This document shows positions 28,101-42,139 of a stretch of DNA of 64,000 bases, piece by piece. Where the stretch lies: the NCBI RefSeq assembly GCF_052324685.1, contig NW_027506905.1, positions 654,501 through 718,500 of the forward strand, written 5' to 3'. Origin of the DNA: Brachyhypopomus gauderio. Lineage: Eukaryota; Chordata; Actinopteri; Gymnotiformes; Hypopomidae. The position numbers were made by a program, and so were the translations under genes. Under the pieces are notes generated by a model that saw only the letters and a program-made list of their open reading frames with translations, searched no databases and was not told the origin of the DNA. Every line of letters begins with the position of its first letter. The stretch's first letter is position 1.

Positions 28101-31100
28101 CAGTCCCCAGAAATCAGTGCTGTCATCCGTAGGCCCACTCAATAGTTTACTCTTCCCACAGGTGTCACTGCCACTAATGAATAGAAACCAGAATATGGAG
28201 CAGAGCAGAGATGAGGTGTGTGTGCTTTCAAGGGTCAGGCCTGTCCCTCGCTGACTACTGTGTTCATAAGAAATATATAGGTTTTATAATATGTATTTCC
28301 AATGGGGAAAAGAAACATTATCTTTAAACTTGTTTTACTGCCTCTGCTAAGTACATTAGCATTTTGTCAATTTCTTCATGAGTTGCTGGTATGTGTCACA
28401 TAAGATAGTTGGCACAAAAGGAACCCTAGAATCACACATTAATAAATAAGCATCTGTTCTGTTCTGATATAACACACTTGACGTATGTGTTTGAGTAATT
28501 ATGTGCTCTACGAAATGTATATGACAATGACAGTAACATTTAGACACCTTTCAGAATGGCCAGATCTGGCTGGGTCATTCCTAGGCAGAATGTTGTGGCC
28601 CTTCAGGCTTTAGTCAGAATGATTTCTGTTATTGTTTTTCTTTTGGTCATGAGATAAAACCCTGCATTTGAGTAATGATGGACACTGAGCTAGTTTGGCT
28701 GGGACCAAACTCCTAGCTGCAGTGTGCACAAACTGCTGTGAACTATGGTTATTACCACCATGAGACCACTGTGTGTGATTTGTGTAGCTGAGGGTACTTA
28801 CCATGTTGTCACCCAATTCCAATGACGGTGAATTAAACCGTTATTCTCTGTCATTGTGTTTCAGTCTTTTGCCATAGTAAATTCAGACTTGTTTTGCAGT
28901 AAGATGTCTAATGAACAGAGACCTTCAGGTTCTGCTGGAGTAAAGGTTAAAGGTCATTGGAGTGTAGTGATGTGTGAGAGGGTCAGGGAGTCCTGAGTCT
29001 CCGAGCAAGCACTGCCTCCATTACCAGTACTTACTGTTTTCCTCCTGACTGATTCAAACTAAAGGGGACTGAAAGTTGAACATAACAATTTGAACAAACC
29101 GCTTAAAAAATTTATGCTTGTAAAAAAAATCTAATATGATTGTGTGTAGACTTTGAATATAAATTGGGTATATTACTTTTCTTATTATTTTGGTGTTATT
29201 TCTTGATGCTCTCTGTTTATTTGATTTGTTCTTGGCTGAATAACTAAGGCTATTAAGCCAAGGTTTATTGGTAATATGGTGGCTAAAGTCAAAATTATTT
29301 CACAAATCTTCCATTTATACTTTATACTCGTTCATTATGCTAAAATTATTTAATTCCCTTTGCCCACACATCTTTCTCCTTTCTTTGCAACAAAGACGTG
29401 GAGTAGGATAGAACGAGGAAAAAGTTCTGCACCTATGAAGTCTGTTCTGTAGAGTTTAGCCTATTATTTTAGGAACATTAGTCATGGTGCAGTCATACAT
29501 CCACTTTGTATCAAATACAGTTAAAATGTGGGAATCTCCACTAGCATGGTCTCTCTTCGCCAGTCTATTTGTTCGGATTATTTCTCTTAAATCTCTCTTT
29601 CCTTTGAACATAATGGTCTCTCAAATTATTGTATGGAGGATATTGGATGTGTGGCTTTGATCTTGCAGTCTTGATAAAGTTGGCCTGGGTGTAATAACAG
29701 AGAGCAAGGTGCAGTAGTGAATGTGGGAGGGGCTGTAGTGTCTCTCCTGTGCTGCCCCCCACCCCATGGAGATGTTGTCACAGAACTATGGCGAGATCTA
29801 ATCAGAATCCAGGAGAATCCTTCACAGGCCCCGTAATTCCCATTTCTCTGCTGCTGGAAGAAGCTTCCTGGGCTGGGGAGATGAGGAGTGATGTTGTCAG
29901 CGTGTAGTTTCACACGCCGCCTCCCTTTGCTCCTTTCTGATGCCCTAACAGAATTTCACTGCACTGGAGTGTGAATTCATATAATTTCTGCAACCAACCT
30001 CCCCCAATGGTTCGCTCCTCAGCCAAGTTAGGTCTCGCAGACAGTTAAAGTTGTTGCTACAGCAAGATGACAGCCATGTCCCTTCTGGACTGCTCTGTGG
30101 AGACGACCTAAATTGAATGACTTTGATTTATTCACAGTGAAATGAGAAACATTGCACCTCATCTGTAATAACCAAGCCTTTACACAATCACACAGCACTC
30201 TGTCATCTCGTGACTGTTGACTGCTGTTTCATCATTATGCCTTGCCTACATTTCTTTTTCTCCTTCATTCTCAGCACGTTGCTTGTGATGGTTTTAACAC
30301 TCGTTATTATGGTCCTTCGTCTGGCCATAGTCCACTCGGACGAGCATCCCTTGTATATTCTCATCATTAATTGTAATTAGTGGAATGACAGTAATTTACA
30401 GGTGTAGTTGATCTATTTTAAGGTTAAAATGGTTTTGCGTAAACATGAGGTGTTGAGGGGAGTGTAGAAAGGCATGGTTGAAAAGGCCTGACCAATGGGA
30501 TCCTTCCACATTAACCAGTATTAACATTAACCAGTAAATCATGTTAATTATTTAAAATTTCACACTTACAAAAGTAGGTTGCTGGGCTGCAGCAGGCCTA
30601 CGCTTATCGTCCCAACCACAAAGGAACACGGCAGTGCCAATACGAGTCGCTCGTTAGAGATGAGACCTAACGAGGATCAAATGAGCACTGCAGCGATTGG
30701 TCAGTGCCGTTGTCATTGTGATTAAAAAACTTTCACAGTCAACGTGTCTTTTTAAGAAAGACGTGATATACTTTTGAGCAAACTATTCTTATAGGAAAAC
30801 AGTGTGACAACATCGAAAAAAAAGGAGATTCACCGAAAGGAGATGTGGGTTGTCAGTGTGGTGGAGAAATTAAAGAGGTGTGAGAGTTTTACAAGGAGAG
30901 AGAAATTCCTTCCAGCTGATGCCAATCAGTGTTTTTTGTTTTTGTGGACACATACAAACTTTGTGTTTCAATAAAGAAGAAACAGAAAGAACAGAGAGGA
31001 AACAAAGATATGAGCAGTATGTCAAGGAAAAACAAACAAAAGCTCATTTTCCTAAACAAACATTGGGTTCTCTGCATGGAAGAAAACCTGGAGTGCTCGG

Positions 31101-33843
31101 ATTGGCTGTGTAATCAGGGTGGGTGGTTGGTTGGGGGGGGGGGGGGGGGGGGATCAGAAGAATCGGTGTATCATGATGAGGCCTCCTTTACTGTTTCTCC
31201 CTATATACACACACCACCCCTTCACTACAAACATCTTCTGCACATACCTTTTGCCGTGTGAAAATTGTCAGCCACCCTACTGATCACTTGAGCTGTTGAT
31301 CACAGAGTGACTGTTGATGAGATGTAATTGGTATGAATGTATCAGTGTTACTACGTTTTTACATGCAACTGGTCTGAGCATGGTTTCTACACCCCAAAAT
31401 CTAAAGCCTAATCTTAACCCAAAGGTTGTTTCTAGAAATAATAAACAAAATCATAATCAGAATAGCTTGATCTAACACCTTTAATATTCTCAAAGTGCTT
31501 CATGGTGTAATGCAACAACAAAATGAAGATGTCACAAAGTCAAAAAATAGAATCATAGTAAAATGGGAAAATACAATATGTAAATATAAATGCATTTAAA
31601 TGAAAAATAATGTTAGTGTTTTTACTAAAGATAGTATGAAAGTAATGTAAAAAAATGCACCCATAAAATATGTAATGTAATATGATGACTGGTGTCCCAT
31701 GTCTTTGGTGTGTAAGGCTGCTTCACTTGATGTGTGGAATATAAAGAAGGCACACTTTGATCTTAACACATGCTTTCGAACAAATGTTATCAGCCCTTTA
31801 GTTATGAATGAGGGGGCTATGCAATTAAGAGACATACGAGCTCATAATAAAACTTTGAAAATTGTGTATACATTTTTTTGTATTATAACTTCCTAATAAA
31901 GTTGGTGAAGAATGTGTAAAAACATGCTGTCCTCAGCTCCCAACCCAAATCCAGATATTGTTGTGAATCTGGGGTTACTGAGACTACCAGGGCCGCGACT
32001 GGCATCGTTTACGGTGGAAGGGATTCCTCATCTGATGGGGCGCAGTGATATGAAGCTTGTTCTCATCTGTCCTGTAAGCGTCTGATGCCGTTGGCGTTTG
32101 ACTGAAGCGTCCCGGCCTTTAGACCATTAGCTCCACCCCGCCAGGCTTCCCTACTCCTCCCAAACAGCAGACCTGCCTGCTTCCGCACACTCGCTGCATA
32201 TCAACGTTTCTTTTAGTGGGAAAATGGATTCCATGCGACTGCTCATGAAAGACCATGGGGAAGGTCGCACGCACCAGAGCTCGTCGGAGCCGCGATTCGC
32301 AGCGTGATTAGAGTATCGGAAAATCGATCACATGGTGCATCCTGTTATTTCTCACACAGATGCAACATTCTCAATCTCGCTGCTCACTGAGCACGCAGAT
32401 GGAGGGATTGTGTGATTGCACCAGCTGTTGTTGCCCGTAGAAGGTGGTTGCCTCTCTTAGCTCTTCCTTTCTCCTTTGAACAGAAGCACACTCACTTTCT
32501 GCGGCTCTCTAGTTATTGATATTAAATATTACTAGGTATGTGTTAGAGCTAAATATTTAACAAGTGTAAGAGATGTAGAGGTGTGTTTGATGTTTTCTCT
32601 CCTCTCTGGCAAGCATGGTAAGGTGTCATTAAAAGTGGCACCTTATTTTCAATGGGGCAAACATCAGGGCTGTTTTTACAGTCATTATTCTAATGAGATG
32701 CTGATAACAGCAGGCCATTCCATGCAGCGTTCTCCAAGAGATCCAAAGGGGGGTTTAGTAAGGGCCATGAATATTCAGATAAGGGGCTGGCAGGAGCGTG
32801 TGAGTTTAGCAGGGAATGGGGGATATGGCTGGGGTTTCTAAAGCTCCAGTTTGAAAACCCGTGATTAACGGCTGAAATTAGTGTGCCCTAGCTCCGGAGT
32901 TATAATATTAACGTGAATATGACATTAGTGCTACATGTCATTTTTTTTTCTTCATACATCTGCTTCCCGCAGCTCCACTTGTATGGTGATGCTTTGTATG
33001 TATGGTTTTATTTTTTTATTATTTATTTGTATGTATGGTTTTATTCATGCTCTTATGCAAAACCTTGACCTACCGCCCTTGCCAGACTTTAAACTGCATA
33101 AACAGACAATTAATTTTCATTGTCTTATTTTTCGAGGGACAGAAGCTAAGTTCACATTCAAATATGGAATAAAGTGTGTTGCTTTTTGACTGATTAGCAT
33201 GAGTGAGTGGATAGAAGACGGATCAGTCTGACAGTCTAACAGAAACGACTCTCTGACCTGTTCTGCCCCGTCCTTGTCTTTCTCTTTAGAGTCATTATTC
33301 AAACCATTTATACCATTAAGTATGCCAACTATGTGTTCTACTAAGACCCATGAGAGAGTCTAATCATCATTCATGAAATAGGGTGTGTAAAAGAGGATTT
33401 TATTGTGTTGGGTTAAATAGCGATTAAATTATTATCATGATCTACATAATGACAAAGACTGCGTCATGATAATATATCTCATGTACTGGGGGGCTTTCTC
33501 AGCAGAAGGACCCGAGATGGACAGAGCAATCACAGCTGAGGAAGAGGATGGCACCTGGGAGGAAGGAAACATTCCCAACAGCAGCGATGTGAAGCTGAAC
33601 ATGGAGCAGGCGGGTCTGTTCTCCAGCTCGTCAGCAGGCATGTGGAATCAAGTTACACAGCTGGGGTGTTTCCCCCCCGTTTCCTGTACCTGTCATCTCA
33701 TCGACTTGTAATCTGATTAAAATTCACACGTAAAAAAAAAACGATGTAGCTAAAGAAAGCGGGCACTGATCCCCGTCGTGGCGATGTGACTGAGTGTTCG
33801 CGTATGTCTTGGCCTCTGGCTTGTTAGGTGAATCCTGACTGGA

Positions 33844-33881
<38 letters not shown>

Positions 33882-34632
33882 CATGTTCAGAAGAGGAGCT
33901 GCCACCGGTTACACACGGCGAGCCGCTCACAGACAGACGCAGTACCTTCCAGCCTCATTTAGCACCTGTGGTGACGCCCAAACAGGTATGCCATATTTCT
34001 GTTTGCCCAACGGCACACCGAGAAACTCCTCAAATACCACATCTCCAGATTTATTCCATGATGTGATGAATGAGAGGCACATGAGTGTACAGATCACAAC
34101 GTCCCCTGAGCTGGGCTGGAGAAGCTCTGGGTTACATATTGTCTTTGAAATAGCACTGCCAGACCTGTCTGTGGTGGCTTCATATTGTATGTAAAACCAC
34201 CCCCAGTGTCACAGAGGCATGACTGGTCCTCACCAATAAACAGGTGTCTCCTGATTCAGGTTTCATTGTAGGAAAAAAAAAAGGATTTCACAAGCTGTTT
34301 GACACCTGTTTTGAAAAACTCTGTGTTCGGTCTCGAGAGCGTGTTCATGATTTTTGAACCATTTTGAGCTGCTTCAGCTCGTCACTTTCTGAATGTCTGA
34401 CTTTCAAATCCCTGAGCGCACTCCATCGCCCTGCCGCGAAGGGGCTCTCGCCGAGCTTCACAGCTGTCCCTGCTCTCATCCCCAGCTCCCTTCGCCCAAG
34501 ATGACTCATTCACACCTGCCCGGCCGATCCGGGCCGAACGTCCTGCGTTTAGGCTCTGACCATCCTCACACAAGTGATACATCAATAATTCTCTCTTGGC
34601 CACTGGCTTGACAGCTCACTTGTTCTTTGACA

Positions 34633-34679
<47 letters not shown>

Positions 34680-37600
34680 CGGGGGGAGAGATATTACTAT
34701 ATGTTTAAGGAATATAGGACAGCCAAAGTGCCTCTTATATTTATCAGTTTAAGCATTTGTTAGAGATCACTGAATCAACAAGCCCTTAAAACCACAGAAA
34801 ACCCTCACAAATGGATTCTCAAATGACTTTGCCTGTTCATGTGACAGTCACCACAAGCACTTCCATTGTATTTTTTCTCTATATATGGAAAAACCCACTC
34901 ATTTATGAGAGGCATTGCACTGCACCTGCAGGATGTTACACAAGAGTGCCATTTTTAAAATAAATAATTCTGTTTTATGCCTAGTGTGTGCCGTTCTCAT
35001 CTGAGCCCTAGCAGTGGTCTTTAAACTCTTAAAACAGTGCTGCATGGTTAGCCTTGCAGGCAGCCCCATGCCCCTAATGAGCCCTTTCTGGGTTCACATA
35101 AAATACAGAATCTGCTGTAAGTTTAATGGTGAATTTTTACATCTTCGTCATATACCACATGTAGCTTGGGAGACGATTTCTTTGATTCCTTGGCTGGGAA
35201 TGAAGGTCTGGTGTTATGGCCAAGACTAGGAAATCTGACCATTATGGTTCCAAAAAGGTGCTAATGAGTGTCGCAGTGTTGTCTCTAGGCGAAGCTTTGT
35301 GTCTTTTCCCGCTGTGCAGACATGCGCTACCCCCAACCATCCACCCCCACCCACAACCATCCACCCCCACCCCCAACCATCCACCCCCACCCCCAACCAT
35401 CCAGCCACACCCCCAACCATCCACCCCCACCCACAACCATCCACCCCCACCCACAACCATCCACCCCCACCCACAACCATCCACCCCCACCCACAACCAT
35501 CCACCCCCACCCACAACCATCCACCCCCACCCACAACCATCCACCCCCACCCACAACCATCCACCCCCACCCACAATCATCCACTTGCTGTAGCAGACGT
35601 CTGGAGGACCCTAGCTGCCAGCTGGTTCACATGTCACACCCGGGAGTTTATGCCTGGGTTTCTACTAGGACTCCCCAATGTTTCGTTAGCAAATCGTTAT
35701 CATGGTGTTGGCAAAGGCCGTTGTATGCGAACGAGCCCTGTAACCAATAACAAAAGGCTTGTATTGTAAGCAGTAAGCATCCTGCCCTGTGTGTTTTCAT
35801 GAGTCATGGCTATACATTGGGACCCTAGAGCGGTCCAGTCATTTGTTTGTATATGACAAGACAAGGAAAATATAGCAATATTTATAAAGCAATATAATAT
35901 GGTGTTTGTATATAGTATACACATAGCCTCTTTTTTAGGGTTCTTGTTCATGTAGCGGTAATTACATTTCATGTATGAGCTAAAAGTGGACATTAAGGCC
36001 CATTAGAAGAGGCACTACCTTTAATTAACTGTGGATGAGTGTTGGGTTTTTGACCTATTGTACACGATTGTGTCATCAATGATGACCTCAATATTCGTAT
36101 CATTACACAGTAACATGTTCACGGAGAGACTGTAGACCCTACTGAAAGGAGACGGGTCTGGGTGTAGACCCTACTGAAAGGAGACGGGTCTGGGTGTAGA
36201 CCCTACTGAAAGGAGACGGGTCTGGATGTAGACCCTACTGAAAGGAGACGGGTCTGGAATAACAAATGTTCTTCGCCAAGTTCAGTTTTTTGCTCCTGTG
36301 GAGAAACTTGATAAAGGAAACGCTTACACGCTGCATTTTGAATAAATTTAGTTGATGACTCTTGCTTTTGTTAATTCAACATTACAGAGAACTGCAAATT
36401 GATAAGTGTTTTATCTTCAGCAAAACCCTGACCTTGTTTGATAATGAATCCTCTTGTGCTCATGAAAGATGTCAGATATTTACTCTCATTAAAATAAAGA
36501 AGAAAAGGAGAACAGTGGCTTGAGTGGATTCACTGCCTGTAATTTGGTATGCATTGTTTAATGTCTTTAAAAAAAAAAAGTCAGGGTTTTGATCGTTGAG
36601 TTAGTAAAAGCAGTCTGGGGGTTACCGTTTCTCTCGAGTGTTGGAGGGGTTTTGATGCTCTCGTTATCCGCAGCTCAGAAGGCACGCCACAAAGAAAGGC
36701 ATGCACAATTATACAGTAATTACTTTACATGCGCCCTCTTGTTATGCCCTTTCGTCTTAATAGATGGTTATTCGTGTTAACTTCATGTACGGAATAAAAA
36801 GGAAATTGAAATAGGGAATCAACAGGAAACCTGTTAAACAGAATAAAGGATCCAGCTCCAGCCACAGCCAGCGTATGTGATGGAGGATTTAGGAAGCTGG
36901 TATTCCACCAGTGCACAGTGCTCAGAAGCCAGAGACAGACAGGATGGTGGCATGCTTCCAGGCTCGCTTCCTTATTTAAAAAAGAGGATTTGGAATTGGT
37001 AAAGGAAGGCAACATTTAAAGATTTATTCACACAAATAAGAATTATTTTAGTAGTCGTCCACGTTCCTCATTAGCCAACACCGGTGTGCATTCATATTCC
37101 CTAAGCCTGTGGTGGTGGGGGGGGGGGGGGGGGGGAGACTGTGGTTCTGTGCAAACTCTCTTTGTGTTATTGGCTTAACACCAGTTACTGGAAATTCTGA
37201 CAAATGTCAAGTGTAAGGACTAAGTGAACTTGAACAGAACGAAATCCTCTTTTTAATGTGCATTATAGCCGCTGAAGAATATTGGAGCAGGCAGTCTGTC
37301 ATTGTGGGGGCTCAAGACATGTGCAAAGAGGTACAGCACACTAATAAAAGACCAGGACGACACAGTAATAGTGAACCGAGCCATTTTCCCAGAACATTTG
37401 AGACGTGGGATCTGCAGTACGTCTAGCTGCCTTTAATGTGCACTGATCACGCTCGTGCACAAAGCACGCCCTCGATCAATGAAACTTTTACAGCCGTCAC
37501 AGCTGCCAAACTCAGATATCACGCGTAAACCCAAATGACTGAACAGGACTGATTTAAGCCTTTGATCTTGCTGGTAAGATTCGACTTCTTCCTGTGAGTG

Positions 37601-38219
37601 GCTGCCATGTGCAACAGATGTCTGCTTCAAGGACATTCATCTGCCAAGCTATCGGTGCTCTTTCTAGTGTAATTTATGACGGTAAAGTTTGAATTCGTAA
37701 ATGCGTGTGCTTGTTTTTCAAGGAGTCACCTAAGAATTCTGCTCTGAATATAAATATGAGTTTAAATGCATTTGACTCGAGCATGGCTGCGATGTGCAGG
37801 ATTCATGGACTTTGTAAAGTTATGATAAACTTTGCAAGGATGGGCCTTCAGATGTGTCTACCCTAGTGACGGGTGCATCAGAACACTAAGGGCTACTGGT
37901 ATTCAGTGAGGACTTTGTGCAGCAGTATAGTGTGATATTGAGCTACTCCAGTATTTATTGTGTCTTAGAAAGCGATACCTATACCCTCATTTGTAATTAC
38001 ATTCGGACATGCTGTGGCAGGAGAGGAAATTGGTGTAGGCTCGGTGTTCATTCACAGACCCGCCTGTATTTTCAGACCAGTGTCTTTCATTAGGTTCATT
38101 ATGCAGCATAAATACAGACTTCATTATTTAGCCAGGGCACAAGCTATTAACAGTCACAAGTGCATGTTTGAGTACCTACATGCACACACTCCTTCATTCC
38201 ATCACAATATTAAAAGCCA

Positions 38220-38309
<90 letters not shown>

Positions 38310-39852
38310 CCAAAAAGGTGTTTCATTCCCTACAGTTGCGTAAGATGTGAATAGACATTTTAAGTTTTTTGTTGTTTTTTTTGAATAAAATTGACACATT
38401 TGCAGAATGTCTCTGACGTGTAATATATCATACACATTTGAAGAATGTCTCTGACGTGTAATATATCATACACATTTGCTTCTGATTTCCTTGCAGGTTC
38501 AGAGGGTGTTAGACAAACTCTATGAAAACAAGAAAATTGCAAGTGCCACTCACAACATCTATGCATACAGGTATTTATTGCATGCACACATATATAATGC
38601 GGAATGTGTGTGTGCATGCATGTAGAAAAGAAGCCCTTGGCAGCTTGAGTGTATAAAGCTAAAGAGATATTGCAGACAAGAAGCAGTCATCTTCTGGAGG
38701 GGTTAACCTACAAATGATACTGCCAGTGCATTTGTAATAGTCCCATTATGTAGCACTGAGGAGTGTATGATGGTGTGCCGCTGTCCTCTGAGTTTGTGCT
38801 TCTGCAAACACAGCTGCTGGAAACCCTGAGGAACATCTGGCACTCTTGTTTACAGCACTGGACTTTAGATTGTTCCAGAGATAAGGATCGCCCTTTGCAT
38901 TCCCAGACAACATTTGAATTATTTGTTAGCATTTTTATTTTATTTTTTCACTCAAGGTACTCAAAAATATGTAGCTAGTTAACTAGTTAAAAGTAGATTA
39001 TTTGCATGTACTATGAAACTAGAAACAACGCTTTATAGCTTGATTATCAATAATTATACAGTAACATTGAATGTTATATAAAATGTGATCTGTAATGTTG
39101 GACATGCTGAATGTTACTCAGAGAAGCACATGTTCGGTTATATTTGGTAATGGAATTGCAAATTTAGGATACACACATTCATTCTGAACACGTTGCTGGC
39201 AGATGCCTGAAACCTAAAGGAACGCTGTGTTTTGTACCCAGACCTCCGTGCACCACATCTATAATGTTCTGTAGATGGCCACAGACAGTTGTGTCCTAGT
39301 GTTTCCCTGAACTTCACCACTGACTAGAACTTTTAATGGAAGACTATGGACAGATGCACTTCTAGATCTCTTTCTCAGCAGCTGCCCTTTGACCTCAATT
39401 AGAGGAACACTCCAGCATTTTGTGTTTTGTCACATCTGCGGCAAATCATTTCACAATGAAGTGTACAGCAAAAGGATGTACAGGATGTATTAAAAAGAGA
39501 ATATGTCAAAATCTCTGGAGATATAAGGGATGGTTTTGTTTTTCTTAAAACGTCATACACTACAACGTTGTAGTCTGCAGTACTAAGCTATACTGGATGG
39601 GGATTGAATCTACCATATTATTACTTGTGCGTATGAAGATAAGTTACAACTGGTGCATATGGGGAAAAAATATAGAGAAAACAGCTGTTCAACTCTATAG
39701 GTTCACTGTTGTGTTCAACTCTACACACACTGCTGTTTTCATCTCTCATCCTGTTTCCAATAGGATATACTGCCAAGACAAAAACACATTCATGCAGGAC
39801 TGTGAAGATGATGGAGAGACCGCTGCTGGAGGGAGGCTGCTGCACCTTCTGC

Positions 39853-39907
<55 letters not shown>

Positions 39908-42087
39908 AGAGACAGAGTAGCTGACATAACATCCCGGGTATTACTGGCTGCTACTGATTCAGTGTAAATGGAGGCTTGGGTGTTTCGTTTTGCGTTGCTC
40001 ATCGCTATTGGCAACTGACAAACTGTTTGCATGTGAATGTTTAAGACAACAAGATTATCGTTAACCATCTTCTCAGTGTGCATGTGGGACTTATTGGATC
40101 ATCGGTGCCCAGCCCTGTTCCTGGGGACCTGCCTAACAGTTCACTCCAGACACCCCCTGCAGCTAATCAATGTCTTCAGGATCAGAATATTGATGTGAAG
40201 TGTGTAAAATTAGGGTTCCTACTAAAATGTGTTGGTTGGTAACACTCCTGGCACAAACTGCAGGGTGATAGTTCTCCAAGAACAGGCTGTATTCAAATCT
40301 AAACTAGTGGTGCCTAACATATAATTTCCTCTAATTAATAATCACTGATTGCCAAGTGTCCAGGAGGTACTGCTGTTTAAAAATCCTGCTTTAACCCAGA
40401 TTCTCTTCTTAGTTCAGATGGTAGTAAACCCTGACCCTGGTGAGGATTGTCAGTGGTTCATTAGTGTTTGTTATATTTATGCCTCTCCAATTCACGTTTG
40501 TTTTCATGAAATGAAATGAGCCATATTTTGTCAATTGTGATTTTTACACCCCAATCGAAATTTGTCCTCCGCTTTTAACCCATCTGTGCAGTCAGAACAC
40601 ACACGCACACTAGTGATTACTAGGGGGCTGTGGATCACACATGCCCAGAGCGGTGGGCAGCCCTAGCCCGGCGCCCGGGGAGCAGTTGGGGTTAGGTGCC
40701 TTGCTCAAGGGCACCTCAGTCATGGCCTGTCTGGGAATCGAACCCACGACCCTCCGGTCTCAAGTCCAGTTCCCTAACCGCCAGGCCATGACTGCCTCAT
40801 GGGATCAGAGGTGAGTAGAACCACGTGGTCCAATTAGTGAACGTACCATTCAGCCATTTTATGGTAGGTTAAAATATCGAACCTTCTAAATTGAAGCTTC
40901 GTCTGGAACAGCCTATACTGAAATAGAAACGACACTAGCCCAGCTTATGGCTCTATTTGCAGACTAAATTGCGCTAAACCTCTCCAACGTCTCGGAGACA
41001 GTAAGCGATTATCTCGGGCGCTGCTCGTGCTCCTTACTTCCAGACACGAGCACGTCGTTGGTCCCAAACCCCCCAGTCTTATCTCCCTCCCTCCCTGTAT
41101 ACTCTCCCGAGCTTGGCAAGGCAGCGTGTGAAATCAATGGAGCATTTTAATCAAAACCCAATTTCACTTTCACTCATGGCAGACTGTGATATCTCAACCG
41201 CTAAAACCTGACCCGGGCCCACAATGTTTTGTTGTTGTTGTCGTTGCTTGTTTTCATGCTGCCCTCATACCACCGCTGCTTTTTAACTGATAAATGACGA
41301 TATGAAAATGAGGCCATTAGCGGTGAAACACTCCGTGAACGCCCAGCGCCGCTATTTACAACAGGGACACCCATGACACCTCACACCCAAATCTGTGGAC
41401 TCTGGATATCCACCGTTGTGGAGGACTAATAGGCTTTGTGTGGCAACTCCCCTTTTTGAAGAGCTTCCTGTGAAGCAAGCCGACTGTTTTCTATATGTAA
41501 GCTGCTTAACTTCATCAACATTGTGAACCGTTTCCTTGCCTGAACTTCCTCTCGCACCCTCTCAGGTTTTAATCGCACGCCGTCCGTTCATGGAGCTGGA
41601 TGTGACGACACGAATAGACGGCGAATGAGTCGGTCTATTATTAGACTAGGCAGATGTCTCCCCCCCCCCCCCCCTCCAGGCAGTCTGCCAACTACACCCC
41701 TGTGGTGCTTTAAAAAAGTGATTGACAAGCAGTTGACAGATAGCAGTTTTCACAAAGAAACATTTTGTCTCTTCTTTATTTTCTCTGTATGGTCTTTTTC
41801 CTTTAAGGCTGATTCTCCAGAGGGGATTTGACACCTTTACTTACAGCCTCAGAAAACCTGTAAAATATTGAAATTGTTGATAGCAGTGTGATAAGTTGCC
41901 TGGGTATTGCTGATTGCTGTGCGGATACGAAGTTACATTGTCATGCACGGAGCTCCTGGAGGGCCGGCGTCCTGAGCTAACCTGCTTCCTCCTTCAGTAC
42001 AACTGAACCCTGCAGTGCTGTGCACTCGTAGGTCAGGTTGAGACGTTTAGCATGACCGTAGGAACTGACCGACACGAGCACTAACGG

Positions 42088-42139
<52 letters not shown>

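Noticed and set aside
35216-35769. Pro/His/Thr-rich and Gly/Trp-rich ORFs on both strands
   Set aside because: These are read-through of the 20-bp C-rich minisatellite inside impact intron 7. Openness on both strands marks them as repeat artefacts.
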